A stretch of 64,000 nucleotides of DNA from Phyllobacterium bourgognense (GTDB lineage Bacteria; Pseudomonadota; Alphaproteobacteria; Rhizobiales; Rhizobiaceae), in NCBI RefSeq assembly GCF_003337575.1, contig NZ_QPJM01000008.1:62001-126000 (forward strand). Direction: 5' to 3'. Of this stretch, positions 36,200 to 44,617 are shown piece by piece. The position numbers and the translations under genes are program-made. Numbering within the stretch: the first letter of the stretch is position 1; each line of letters begins with the position of its first letter. The notes below the pieces were generated by a model. It was not told where the DNA came from, ran no database searches, and saw only the letters and a list, made by a program, of their open reading frames with translations.

Positions 36200-36638
36200 T
36201 TTTATTTCGATCGCGCTGACGGCGGTGTCCCTCGTCGTCTTCTTTGCGGCGCTGCGCAAGGCCAAGCGCCTTACAGCCATGAGCCGCATCATGGCACATC
36301 AGGTCGCCAGCTCTGCCGCCAATCTGCAGCAGGCACTGGCGATCCTGCAGGCCGAGCGCGAAAGCTGCCGCGATGAAAGCGTCCGGCTTGAGGCCAGGCT
36401 GAAAGATTCCGATCGTGTGCGTTCCGAAATCACCCGCGCCATCGACCTTGTCGAACGTGCAAAAAATGATCTCAAGGACAATGTCAGGGTGATGCCGGCA
36501 TCTGTCCAGCAAGCAGATACTGCTCCGGCAACACCCGCGTTTATCGCAAAGGCTGCGCCTGTCGCCCCCGCAAAGATCCTCCCCGTATTCGTCAACCGCG
36601 TCGTGCGCAGCGCCGATGTGGCAAGCGCCGTCCTCTAA
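36180..36638 (+). CDS. Uncharacterised membrane-anchored coiled-coil protein between fliM and fliN
   Basis: The 152-residue product starts at the ATG at 36180, overlapping fliM by 20 bp. It has an N-terminal membrane segment (LINFISIALTAVSLVVFFAA), a long cytosolic coiled coil (about 45-105, including QQALAILQAERESCRDESVR) and an Ala/Pro-rich tail. It may belong to the DUF6468-type flagellar locus proteins of alphaproteobacteria, but I am not sure. The position between two C-ring genes suggests a motor or C-ring role. Confidence 0.65.
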   Translation: MSLPLINFISIALTAVSLVVFFAALRKAKRLTAMSRIMAHQVASSAANLQQALAILQAERESCRDESVRLEARLKDSDRVRSEITRAIDLVERAKNDLKDNVRVMPASVQQADTAPATPAFIAKAAPVAPAKILPVFVNRVVRSADVASAVL

Positions 36639-36656
36639 CTCCGGGCTTTCCAAATC

Positions 36657-37010
36657 ATGACCATTTCCGACAAGACCACCATTGAAGACGAACTCAACGA
36701 AGCGATCGAAGATTTGAAGCGTGATGATCCGCAGCCGAACCGCAAATCGGGGGGCACGAAGCCCAACATCGATCTCATCATGGGCATCCCGGTGGATGTC
36801 CAGGTCGTCCTCGGCAGTACATCGATGCCCGTCGCCAATCTCATGAAGCTGGGCCGCGGCGCCGTTGTCACCCTGGACAAGCAGATCGGCGATCCGGTCG
36901 ATATCGTCGTCAATGGCAGGGTTATCGCCCGCGGCGAAGTAATCGTTCTTGAAGACGATTCCTCCCGCTTCGGTGTCAGCCTCACCGAGGTTATCGGCAG
37001 CGGCATCTGA
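36657..37010 (+). CDS. fliN: Flagellar motor switch protein FliN
   Basis: The 117-residue product ends in a SpoA domain with the FliN pattern IDLIMGIPVDVQVVLGSTSM, LMKLGRGAVVTLDKQIGDPV and DIVVNGRVIARGEVIVLEDD. FliN forms the base of the C-ring. It lies 18 nt after the coiled-coil gene. Confidence 0.96.
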   Translation: MTISDKTTIEDELNEAIEDLKRDDPQPNRKSGGTKPNIDLIMGIPVDVQVVLGSTSMPVANLMKLGRGAVVTLDKQIGDPVDIVVNGRVIARGEVIVLEDDSSRFGVSLTEVIGSGI

Positions 37011-37047
37011 TCCCAATCCACACCACAACTCTTAGAAGCCGGGCCGC

Positions 37048-38076
37048 ATGAGCGATCAAGAAATACCTCAAAGTTCAAGCGCCATCATGGATCTGTCAGG
37101 TCCGGAAAAGGTGGCGGCATTGCTCGTTGCCATCGGGCGACCATCCGCATCGCGGCTGCTCAAGCATTTCACCGCCGATGATCTGCGTTCGCTTGCCGGC
37201 CATGCGCGCAAGCTCGAACCGATCACGCCGGGTGATTTCGAAGAGCTGGTCAAGCAGTTCGAAAACGCCTTCGCCGATGGCGCGCCGGTATCTGAGGCCG
37301 GGATGCGTTTCGAAGGCTTGTTACGTGAAACGCTCTCGGCCGACGAAGCCAGTGCCGTCATCGAGAACCGTCGTCCGGAATTGCTGACGCAGGAGTCGGT
37401 GTGGGACCAGTTGCCACGCATTCCATCTGACGTGCTTCACGCCTATCTGACCGCACAACATCCACAGGTCAGCGCCTATGTCATTTCCCGCCTTCCCTCC
37501 GATATTGCCGCCAAACTCCTGATCCGTTTTGATGCGGCAGAGCGCAGCGCCCTCATTCAGCGTACCTTGCACATCCGCAAAGTTGGTCCAGCCGTTTCAG
37601 CCATGCTGGAGGGCATCCTGCAGCGCGAACTCACCGGCAAGGACAATACAAGTTCCGAAAAGAGCCATCATGGAGCGATCGCCAATATCATCAATCAGTT
37701 GGAAAAATCCGAGATCGACGAATTGCTTGCGGGCCTGACCGATCTCGGCGCCGATGATCTTGCCAAGATCAAAGCCAAGCTGTTCACCTTCGAGGATATC
37801 CTTCGTATATCGCAGCGTGCCCGGCTTGTTCTTTTCGACGAAATCCAGACCGATGTGGTCACGACAGCGTTGCACGGCTGTGAACCGCAGTTACAGGAAC
37901 TGATCCTGCAGTCGCTCTCCACCCGCGGGCGGCGCATGGTGGAAACCGAACTTTCCAGCCAGACCAACATCAATGCCAATGCGGTCACAGAAGCACGGCG
38001 GGCAATTGCCCGTACGGCGATTGTGCTTGCAGACCGCGGTGACCTCAAACTCGAAGCTGAAGAGCCCGCAGCATGA
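37048..38076 (+). CDS. fliG: Flagellar motor switch protein FliG
   Basis: The 342-residue product has the FliG N-terminal domain (LSGPEKVAALLVAIGRPSAS), the middle domain (EHPQ-like AYLTAQHPQVSAYVISRLPS) and the C-terminal torque domain (FTFEDILRISQRARLVLFDE, then VTEARRAIARTAIVLADRGD). FliG transmits torque from the stator to the rotor. The ATG at 37048 is 37 nt after fliN. Confidence 0.96.
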   Translation: MSDQEIPQSSSAIMDLSGPEKVAALLVAIGRPSASRLLKHFTADDLRSLAGHARKLEPITPGDFEELVKQFENAFADGAPVSEAGMRFEGLLRETLSADEASAVIENRRPELLTQESVWDQLPRIPSDVLHAYLTAQHPQVSAYVISRLPSDIAAKLLIRFDAAERSALIQRTLHIRKVGPAVSAMLEGILQRELTGKDNTSSEKSHHGAIANIINQLEKSEIDELLAGLTDLGADDLAKIKAKLFTFEDILRISQRARLVLFDEIQTDVVTTALHGCEPQLQELILQSLSTRGRRMVETELSSQTNINANAVTEARRAIARTAIVLADRGDLKLEAEEPAA

Positions 38077-38093
38077 GGCGAGGTCGCTAGCGG

Positions 38094-39158
38094 ATGTCGG
38101 ATACGGCCGACAAGGAAAGCAAAACCGAGGAAGCCACTGAGAAAAAAGTCAGTGACGCAATCGAAAAAGGCAATCTGCCTTTCTCCCGGGAAGCACCAAT
38201 CCTTGCTTCGATCATCGCTTTTCTCATCATCATGGTCTTCGTCGTTGTGCCCAGCGGCGCCAAGCTTGCCTCGTTTCTTTCCGAGCTCTTGGATAAATCC
38301 GACGATTGGCGGCTGAGCAGTGCCGATGATGCGCGCCGATTGTTTGGCATTATCGGCTCCGCCGTCGGCTTGGCCCTGCTGCCGATCCTCATTATCGTCC
38401 CTGGTGCAGGTATTCTCGCATCCGTCCTGCAAAATGCGCCCCGCATCGTCTTCGATCGCATCCAGCCGGAAGCCTCGCGCGTTTCCATCATCAAGGGCTG
38501 GTCGCGCCTTTTCGGTTCAGCAGGCCGCGTCGAGTTCCTCAAATCCACGTTGAAATTTGCCGCCGCGAGCATCATTGTCTTCATGATCTTCTTCAAGGAC
38601 AGCCATTTTTTTGTCGACGCGATCATCACCGAGCCGGGCCAGTTGCCCGAACTCATCCGCACGCATATTGTGCGCCTCCTTGCCTCCGTAGCGATTGCCG
38701 TCACCGTGCTTGCGGCATTCGACCTGGCCTGGACCCGGATACACTGGCGCAGCGAACTTCGCATGACACGCCAGGAAATCAAAGACGAACACAAACAGGC
38801 AGAAGGCGACCCACTGCTCAAATCGCGCTTGCGCTCACTTGGCCGTGACCGGGCACGCCAGCGCATGATCGCTTCGGTACCGACTGCCACACTGATCGTC
38901 GCAAATCCGACACACTTCTCGGTTGCTCTGCGCTACAATCCTGCCCAAGATGGGGCACCCGTCGTTGTCGCAAAGGGTCAAGATATCATCGCCCTCAAGA
39001 TCAGGGAGATCGCCGAGGCGCATGACATACCCATATTCGAGAATATCCAATTGGCACGATCACTTTACAAGCAGGTCCAGGTCAATCACGTGATTGCTCC
39101 GGAATTTTATAAGGCGGTGGCTGAACTCATTCAATTTGTTAATGGACGCCGTAAATAA
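38094..39158 (+). CDS. flhB: Flagellar export switch protein FlhB
   Basis: The 354-residue product starts with a charged segment (ADKESKTEEATEKKVSDAIE) and has four membrane segments. The cytosolic domain carries the autocleavage motif N-P-T-H (VANPTHFSVALRYNP). FlhB switches export specificity from rod/hook to filament proteins together with FliK. It follows fliG after 17 nt. Confidence 0.97.
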   Translation: MSDTADKESKTEEATEKKVSDAIEKGNLPFSREAPILASIIAFLIIMVFVVVPSGAKLASFLSELLDKSDDWRLSSADDARRLFGIIGSAVGLALLPILIIVPGAGILASVLQNAPRIVFDRIQPEASRVSIIKGWSRLFGSAGRVEFLKSTLKFAAASIIVFMIFFKDSHFFVDAIITEPGQLPELIRTHIVRLLASVAIAVTVLAAFDLAWTRIHWRSELRMTRQEIKDEHKQAEGDPLLKSRLRSLGRDRARQRMIASVPTATLIVANPTHFSVALRYNPAQDGAPVVVAKGQDIIALKIREIAEAHDIPIFENIQLARSLYKQVQVNHVIAPEFYKAVAELIQFVNGRRK

Positions 39159-39184
39159 TCGCGTAAATTCAAGCGGATCAATAT

Positions 39185-39616
39185 ATGAAGCGAACACAAT
39201 ATTCCGTTGCCCGCGTCGAGATCATCTCGGCGCATCTGCAGGAGGTCATACACGATCTTTGCCTGGTGGATGTGGCGGACTATATCGCCTTCATTCGTTG
39301 CGAACTGTTCGGCAATATTGCCGACATCGTCAATTCTGCGACGGAACTGACCTTTTACCCCAATACGCTGACTTTCGGGCTTGGGGGCGAGTACACACTC
39401 GACTGGAATTCAACGCCAAAAGTGATGCTTGATCTGGAATTCAGCAATATGGGCGTGAATGCTTATTTCAGATTGACCCTGTCATCCGATACCACCGGGA
39501 TCGACTTGCATCACGTTCGATTTTCCGAAACGGGCAAAACTCCGGCCGATAATACGGCTCTGCTCGCGGCAGCGTTCGACAATGCCCGGCTGCCACAGCT
39601 CACGGCACCCAGATAA
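39185..39616 (+). CDS. Uncharacterised protein encoded after flhB
   Basis: The 143-residue soluble product has no signal peptide or membrane segment. Visible stretches are CLVDVADYIAFIRCELFGNI and GGEYTLDWNSTPKVMLDLEF. I recognise no named family. It lies 26 nt after flhB on the same strand and converges on vjbR with only 3 bp between the stops, so it is probably the last gene of the motA-flhB unit. A cytosolic accessory or regulatory role is plausible but unproven. Confidence 0.6.
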   Translation: MKRTQYSVARVEIISAHLQEVIHDLCLVDVADYIAFIRCELFGNIADIVNSATELTFYPNTLTFGLGGEYTLDWNSTPKVMLDLEFSNMGVNAYFRLTLSSDTTGIDLHHVRFSETGKTPADNTALLAAAFDNARLPQLTAPR

Positions 39617-39619
39617 GGT

Positions 39620-40411
39620 CTAGAATCTGCTGGCAATGGTTGGCATCTCGATGACGCCCAGGGCCAGCGCCGTCGCCACCGTCGATGTGCGATTGGAGCA
39701 ACCAAGCTTGTTCTTGGCGTTCTGCAGATAGGTCACGACGGTCCAGCGGGCAATGTTGAGAATCTCGCCAATTTCACCGTCGGTTTTGCCGTTGGCGGCC
39801 CAGTACAAACAATCCAATTCGCGTTTCGTCAACAGCTTCGCGACGACCGCCGCCAGGCGCGGATTGCGATTGCCATGCAGGACATTGTGCAGGCGCGTCG
39901 AAACGGTCGCCAACCTCTTTCGCATCCCGTCCACGAATGCACCTTCATGTGCGCGTTCAATGTCGAAAGTGAAAAGCGTCACTCCGCGAAAGCCATGGGC
40001 ATTGGAAGCATCGACGGCCAGATAGAGATTACCCAAACCACGCAATTCGCAATCGCGCAGAAACTGCCTCACCTCCGTTGACACTCCATCCTCCGCCGAG
40101 AGGTTGCGGATGGTGCCAGGTGCAATTCCGGCCTGTTTGGACGGCTTTATGGCCCGCATGATCGGATCAACCGAGAAGTAGTTCTTGGCTGCATAACGCA
40201 TCACCCATTTCGTCGGCACAGTGGTGAGCACGGATACATCCGGAGCAGGACCGCGATAGGGGCCAGGCTGATCGCTATGGCCCACATGCGTAATGTGGCG
40301 GCAATTCAGTTGCTGCCTGATGCCAACAAGCATTTCAAGGGTGTCATGCTTGACGGTCCCACTTATAAAACCTTCCTCGAAATCCGGAAAATGGGCCAGA
40401 TTAAAATGCAT
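39620..40411 (-). CDS. vjbR: LuxR-type quorum-sensing/flagellar regulator VjbR
   Basis: The 263-residue product has an N-terminal autoinducer-binding-like domain (about 20-180, with KWVMRYAAKNYFSVDPIMRA) and a C-terminal GerE/LuxR helix-turn-helix (LTKRELDCLYWAANGKTDGE; IARWTVVTYLQNAKNKLGCS). From memory the C-terminal part matches Brucella VjbR nearly residue by residue, which controls flagellar and virB genes. Rhizobial VisN/VisR come as a pair, while here there is a single gene, which supports VjbR. The ATG at 40411 is the start. Confidence 0.88.
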   Translation of the reverse strand: MHFNLAHFPDFEEGFISGTVKHDTLEMLVGIRQQLNCRHITHVGHSDQPGPYRGPAPDVSVLTTVPTKWVMRYAAKNYFSVDPIMRAIKPSKQAGIAPGTIRNLSAEDGVSTEVRQFLRDCELRGLGNLYLAVDASNAHGFRGVTLFTFDIERAHEGAFVDGMRKRLATVSTRLHNVLHGNRNPRLAAVVAKLLTKRELDCLYWAANGKTDGEIGEILNIARWTVVTYLQNAKNKLGCSNRTSTVATALALGVIEMPTIASRF

Positions 40412-40719
40412 CGCGGGAGTGAACCATTTCTTCTTGGCAGAATATGCCCGTATCCTCGTTAAAATTTAAAAATTCGAACTGGTTGAAAAGGCACAGAATC
40501 AATAACCTGCATATGGTTGCACGAGCTTTGCCCGAGGCACAAGTCGCTGAACTATTGTATTGCCGCTTTGTCACATTTTTACAACGCAACGGCAGTCTGC
40601 AGTTGAAAGTCGCGTTTTTCTGCTCCCTCCTTTTCAGGAGGCCGCTTGTTTTTGCCCAAGACATTGCACAATGCAGTTCACCCATCGCTCGCCACTTTGG
40701 ATTGTGCTAACCGTTATGC
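40412..40719. other. Divergent intergenic region between vjbR and the DUF3095 gene
   Basis: These 308 bp separate two divergent genes and must hold both promoters. The vjbR-proximal part (40440-40500) is AT-rich. A short inverted repeat CCTCC/GGAGG lies near 40627-40642. I saw no tRNA, no clear lux box and no copy of the conserved flagellar element. Confidence 0.4.
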
Positions 40720-41874
40720 ATGACTACAGAAACATCGGGCGACTTCTTCGAAACACTCCCTGTCTTCGAACACTTCGAGGGTGTTTCCGACCTCGGCAAC
40801 TATCAGCCACTCCCGGATGACTGGGTGTTGGCAACGGCCGATATTGTTGATTCGACCCTGGCGATTAAGGCGGGACGCTACAAGGCTGTAAACATGGCCG
40901 GCGCGAGTGTCATCTCTGCTCTCCTCAACGTGCTCGACAGGAAAAACTATCCCTTTGTTTTCGGTGGCGATGGGGCATTGGTGGCACTACCCGCATTCAC
41001 CGTTCCGCTCGCTCGCGAAGCGCTGGCAGCTGTACAATCCTGGGTTGCCGATGAACTACAGTTGAACCTGCGTGCCGCCATTGTCCCCATGCGCGATATC
41101 CGGACTGAAGGCCTTGATGTGCGGGTCGCACGTTTCAGGGTCAGCCCCGACGTTTCTTACGCGATGTTTGCCGGAGGTGGGGCGAGTTGGGCGGAAGCGC
41201 AGATGAAGAAAGGCGCCTACGCGATCGAACCCGCTCCTTCCGGTACGAGGCCGGACCTGACTGGTCTTTCCTGCCGTTGGAATCCGATTGAGGCACGCAA
41301 CGGCGAAATCATGTCGATCATCGCAGTGCCGGGGCCATCAGGTGCCAGCAAGGAATTCCAGACACTCGTTAGCGATATCATTGCCGTTACAGCCGAGCAA
41401 AACCGCGGCGCCCACCCACTTCCCGCCGAGGGCCCGTCGATAAACTTGTGGATCAAGGGTGTCGATGTGGAAGCGCGCGCCACCGCTCCGGTGGGTAAAC
41501 GCATTTCCCGCAAATTCGCGATTATCGGACAGATCATCTTAACTTTTCTGCTCGACAGGCTCGGACTGACTGCGGGCGGCTTCGATCCCAAGCGCTACAA
41601 AATCGAATTGTCGCAAAATTCCGATTTCCGCAAGTTCGACGACGGCCTCAAGATGACCATCGACATCGACGGTCAGCGTTCGCACCGCATCGAAATGCTG
41701 CTCGAAAACGCTGCGAAAGCGGGTATCGTTCAATATGGCTTGCACCGGCAGGATGCCGCGCTGATTACCTGTTTCGTGCCGACGCCCCGCGCCCACGACC
41801 ACATTCACTTTATCGATGGCGCAATGGGTGGCTATGCAATGGCAGCAAGCAATCTGAAAGCGAAAATGTCTTAG
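40720..41874 (+). CDS. DUF3095 family protein, nucleotidyl cyclase-like
   Basis: The 384-residue product belongs by pattern to the DUF3095 family. Its N-terminal domain resembles a class III nucleotidyl cyclase: ATADIVDSTLAIKAGRYKAV with candidate metal ligand D41 (and D44), then PFVFGGDGALVALP with D84. The typical N-x3-R transition-state block is not obvious, so activity is uncertain. The C-terminal half (about 230-384) is a separate region with ITCFVPTPRAHDHIHFIDGA near the end. The stop TAG is formed by the TA target site plus the first G of the inserted element; without the insertion the codon would still be TAG. Confidence 0.7.
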   Translation: MTTETSGDFFETLPVFEHFEGVSDLGNYQPLPDDWVLATADIVDSTLAIKAGRYKAVNMAGASVISALLNVLDRKNYPFVFGGDGALVALPAFTVPLAREALAAVQSWVADELQLNLRAAIVPMRDIRTEGLDVRVARFRVSPDVSYAMFAGGGASWAEAQMKKGAYAIEPAPSGTRPDLTGLSCRWNPIEARNGEIMSIIAVPGPSGASKEFQTLVSDIIAVTAEQNRGAHPLPAEGPSINLWIKGVDVEARATAPVGKRISRKFAIIGQIILTFLLDRLGLTAGGFDPKRYKIELSQNSDFRKFDDGLKMTIDIDGQRSHRIEMLLENAAKAGIVQYGLHRQDAALITCFVPTPRAHDHIHFIDGAMGGYAMAASNLKAKMS

Positions 41875-41978
41875 GCCGTGTTGACAAAGTGGTGTCGGGC
41901 GCATCTTCCAAATGGGTCTATAAGAAACTGTTGCCTATACGGAATTTAAAAACTATTCGTTTTGCATAATCGAGACGA

Positions 41979-42191
41979 GTGGCTTACCAGAGAGGCTTGT
42001 ATGTCGGCGCTGTCCTCTCCTTCGCCGCGTTTATAGCTGCCATTGATTGGTGGCATCGGCGATATCAAAAATTCAAAGCTACACCGGGCGGAGAACGATT
42101 CGTCCGCAACGTCAGGCGGGTCCGCCTCGTTCTCACACTTTGCATGACTGGGGCGGGTCTCTGGTGGCTCTGGAACGTAATCGAACTGTAG
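41979..42191 (+). CDS. Small two-segment membrane protein (hypothetical)
   Basis: The 70-residue open frame starts with GTG at 41979 and encodes two hydrophobic segments (YVGAVLSFAAFIAAIDWW and VLTLCMTGAGLWWLWNVI) separated by a basic loop. The upstream GAGACGA is only a weak ribosome-binding site. I recognise no family. It lies just inside the left end of the mobile unit and is followed by a 29-bp repeat that recurs at 44473. It may be a passenger gene. Confidence 0.4.
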   Translation: MAYQRGLYVGAVLSFAAFIAAIDWWHRRYQKFKATPGGERFVRNVRRVRLVLTLCMTGAGLWWLWNVIEL

Positions 42192-42192
42192 G

Positions 42193-42221
42193 ACCTGAGC
42201 CAGCGGGATAAGCCTTATAAT
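42193..42221 (+). repeat. 29-bp direct repeat, copy 1
   Basis: This stretch (ACCTGAGC...CGGGATAAG...TTATAAT) matches 44473-44501 at 26 of 29 positions in the same orientation. The two copies bracket the SDR gene, the AraC gene and the IS1595 relic. It may be an end of an IS1595-type element. Confidence 0.6.
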
Positions 42222-42253
42222 TTATCTGGCATCTTTCCCTTTTGCCGCTGTGC

Positions 42254-42279
42254 GGCCCGATAACTAGACTTATCGGGCC
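42254..42279. other. Perfect 10-bp hairpin between the small ORF and the SDR gene
   Basis: GGCCCGATAA (42254-42263) and TTATCGGGCC (42270-42279) form a perfect stem with a 6-nt loop. It lies 45 bp after the SDR stop on the minus strand and 63 bp after the small ORF. No T-run follows on either strand, so it may be an mRNA-end structure or a bidirectional weak terminator. Confidence 0.45.
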
Positions 42280-42323
42280 GGCACTTACAGGAAATGAGTT
42301 GCCTTGGACGACAAGTGGTCAGG

Positions 42324-43079
42324 TCAAATCACCTGACCGCCTGATACCTCGATCCGCTGCGCGGTAACCCATCGATTGTCATGACCTAACAGGCCTGCAA
42401 CCATCGGCCCGATATCGTCTGGCACCCCCACTCGGCCAAGTGCCGTCATACCTGCGAATTGGGCGTTTACGTCGGCATTGTCCCGGACAAGTCCACCACC
42501 GAAATCGGTCTCTATAGCCCCTGGAGCGACGGTGTTTACAGTGATTCCGCGACTGCCCAACTCACGAGCCATATAAACGGTCAGAATCTCAATCGCTCCT
42601 TTCGCGGCGGCATATGCAGAAAAACCTGGATAAGAGACCCGGGTCAAGCCGGAGGAGAAATTCACGATCCGACCCCCATCGGCGATAAGAGGCAAAAGAG
42701 TCTGTACGAGGAAGAAGACTCCTTTGACATGGACATCGAATAGCCCATCGAACTGGCTCTCGGTGGTCTCGCCGATCATGGCGAATTCGCCATGGCCAGC
42801 GTTGTTGATCAGATGATCGAACGTGTCGCGGTCCCAGGTCTGTAGCAGCGCGGCGCGCAAGGTGTCCGCAAAGACGGGGAAGCTGTCGATTCTGGCGATG
42901 TCGAGTTGTAGCGCGATCGCCCTGCGACCTAGAGCCTCGATCTCGGCCACCACTTCACGGGCCTGAACGTCGTTGCCGCGATAGGTAATGATTACGTCCC
43001 CGCCAAGTCTGGCGATGCTGATGGCCGTGTTTCGTCCGAGGCCGCGGTTTGCGCCTGTTACGAGAGAGATGCTGGTCAT
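42324..43079 (-). CDS. Short-chain dehydrogenase/reductase (SDR)
   Basis: The 251-residue product has the N-terminal cofactor motif TGANRGLG (TGxxxGxG), the NNAG motif (HLINNAGHGEFA), and the catalytic Ser and Y-x3-K (NFSSGLTR; YAAAKGAIEIL). It is a complete classical SDR that uses NAD(P)H on an unknown substrate. The ATG at 43079 follows an AGGA site 7 nt upstream. It is divergent from the AraC-type gene across a 200-bp gap, a common arrangement in which the regulator controls the oxidoreductase. Confidence 0.9.
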   Translation of the reverse strand: MTSISLVTGANRGLGRNTAISIARLGGDVIITYRGNDVQAREVVAEIEALGRRAIALQLDIARIDSFPVFADTLRAALLQTWDRDTFDHLINNAGHGEFAMIGETTESQFDGLFDVHVKGVFFLVQTLLPLIADGGRIVNFSSGLTRVSYPGFSAYAAAKGAIEILTVYMARELGSRGITVNTVAPGAIETDFGGGLVRDNADVNAQFAGMTALGRVGVPDDIGPMVAGLLGHDNRWVTAQRIEVSGGQVI

Positions 43080-43280
43080 AGTAGTTTCCTTTCATCAAAA
43101 GTGATGTCGGGAAGATGGAGTAAATGCTGCGTCTCGTGTTGCCCGTTCCTCGCGCTACTTTGCCTGATCCTACAAATGTAGCGTTGACCATACTCGTTGT
43201 CGTGCGGAAAACGTCGAATTACCTTGCCTGATGCCAGATATCTCCTTGCCTGAAGCTACGACAAGTTCCATTCTTATGGC

Positions 43281-44161
43281 ATGACAGGAAACCTGCTGGA
43301 TCTTGTGCGGCGATACGCCGACGCTCATGCCGACCATTTCGGCGCTGCCCCGACTCCCATTCCCGGGATGGCCGCGATACGCGCGATTCAGACAGACGAA
43401 CTGCAAGTCGCTGTCAACAAACCGCTGGTGGCAATACTGCTGCAAGGCAGGAAACGCGTTTCGATGGGGGCCGACAGTTTCGAATTCGGGCCAGGCGAGT
43501 CGCTGTTGATCTCGGCAGACGTTCCCACGGTCAGCCAGATCATACAGGCAAGCCCCGCTGCGCCGTATTATTCGCTGGTGCTTGAACTCGACCCAGCCTT
43601 GGTGCGAGAACTTTCAGTCGAGATCGCGGCCATTCCCGATGGGGACGACAGCCCCGTGCGGATCGAACCAACAGATGAAGATGTTTCCGATGCGGCACTG
43701 CGCTTGATGCGGCTTTTGGACCGACCCGCAGCGCTGCCAATGCTGGGAAAACAACTTCTTCGCGAAATCCATTTCTGGCTGCTGACAGGTAAGCATGGCA
43801 CGGCAATTCGCCGTCTCGGCATCACTGACAGCCACGCACAACGCGTCGCGCGCGCCGTCTCAATGATCAGACAGTATTATGCCAGACCTATACGCGTAGA
43901 AGAGTTAGCTGCTGCGGCGGGCATGAGTACCTCATCGTTCCACCAACATTTTCGCGAAATCACCACTCTATCGCCATTGCAGTTCCAAAAGCACTTGCGC
44001 CTGATCGAGGCGCGCAGACGGATGCTGGCAGATGGCATGAGCATAAGCTCAACGGCGTTTGCCGTTGGTTACGAAAGCGTACAGCAGTTCACCCCGAATA
44101 TGGCCGTTTGTTTGGTAGCCCCCCAGCACGCGACATGCGGCATACAGAGATGAGCGCGTAG
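43281..44161 (+). pseudogene. AraC-type transcriptional regulator, C-terminus frameshifted
   Basis: The gene encodes an AraC_N sensor domain (about 20-175; VNKPLVAILLQGRKRVSMGA) and two helix-turn-helix motifs (IRVEELAAAAGMSTSSFHQH; ISSTAFAVGYESVQQF). After VQQFT near 44091 the frame leaves the family consensus and ends at 44153 in 18 unrelated residues. Adding one base near 44094-44096 restores EYGRLFGSPPARDMR and a stop at 44159-44161, which is the normal end of this family. So one nucleotide is missing. The change removes the end of the second DNA-binding helix region, and function is probably impaired. A sequencing error is possible. Confidence 0.75.
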
Positions 44162-44205
44162 GATTGGCGTGTAAGAGGCGGCAGCGGCAAGAGGTCAGAT
44201 AGGTC

Positions 44206-44441
44206 GTGCATCACGGTGCCGGCAATCAACGATGTCTGGCGGCCGCAAGCTGAACATTCCCACAGCCACGGCCGCGACTCGAGACGCCATCCCTTCCTGT
44301 GGGTGCAACGCGGGCATTCGAATCCCTCTGGCCAGCGTTTCTTGAACAGATACTTGCGCAGTCGTCCGAGAAGTCAGCCATGAACTTCTGGATCGAGGGA
44401 GGTCGGTCGTGCCTCCAGCGCGTAGGGAATAGACCCTTCAT
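44206..44441 (-). pseudogene. IS1595-family transposase relic (zinc-ribbon N-terminus)
   Basis: On the minus strand two frames together give the start of an IS1595-type transposase. First comes SIQKFMADFSDD. Then, after a frame change, LRKYLFKKRWPEGFECPRC follows with a second Cys pair in WECSACGRQTSLIAGT, making a CxxC...CxxC zinc ribbon. The catalytic domain is gone and the sequence stops matching near 44206. It is a dead remnant inside the mobile unit. Confidence 0.7.
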
Positions 44442-44472
44442 GGCGCGCCAAATACCGGCAGCAGGCCATACA

Positions 44473-44501
44473 ACCTGAGCAACCGGGATAAGCGTTATAA
44501 T
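44473..44501 (+). repeat. 29-bp direct repeat, copy 2
   Basis: This is the second copy of the repeat at 42193-42221, with three differences (positions 9, 11 and 22). It lies upstream of the IS1595 relic on that relic's strand, where the terminal inverted repeat of the element would be expected. Confidence 0.6.
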
Positions 44502-44617
44502 AAACCCAATGTTTCGAAAATATACATATATTCCAACCGTCTTATGCTGCTGATGATCCTACTTATAGCTATAATGACGGCAAGAACATTGGATATAGTT
44601 TATGGGGCAATCGGGAG

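Larger units (their letters stand above)
44162..44617. other. Gene-poor stretch between the AraC pseudogene and the transposase
   Basis: These 456 bp hold only the IS1595 relic, the second copy of the 29-bp repeat and an AT-rich tail (44500-44600). No intact gene, terminator or inverted IS end was seen next to the transposase stop. Confidence 0.5.

Noticed and set aside
36156-37028. 290-codon minus-strand open frame opposite fliN
   Set aside because: fliN and the coiled-coil gene explain the region; the antisense product has no family pattern.
39620-40411. Assignment of the LuxR-type gene as rhizobial VisR
   Set aside because: VisN and VisR occur as a pair; only one gene is present, and its C-terminal domain follows Brucella VjbR much more closely.
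42254-42279. Hairpin considered as a rho-independent terminator for the SDR gene
   Set aside because: The stem is perfect, but no T-run follows on either strand, so it is listed only as an inverted repeat.
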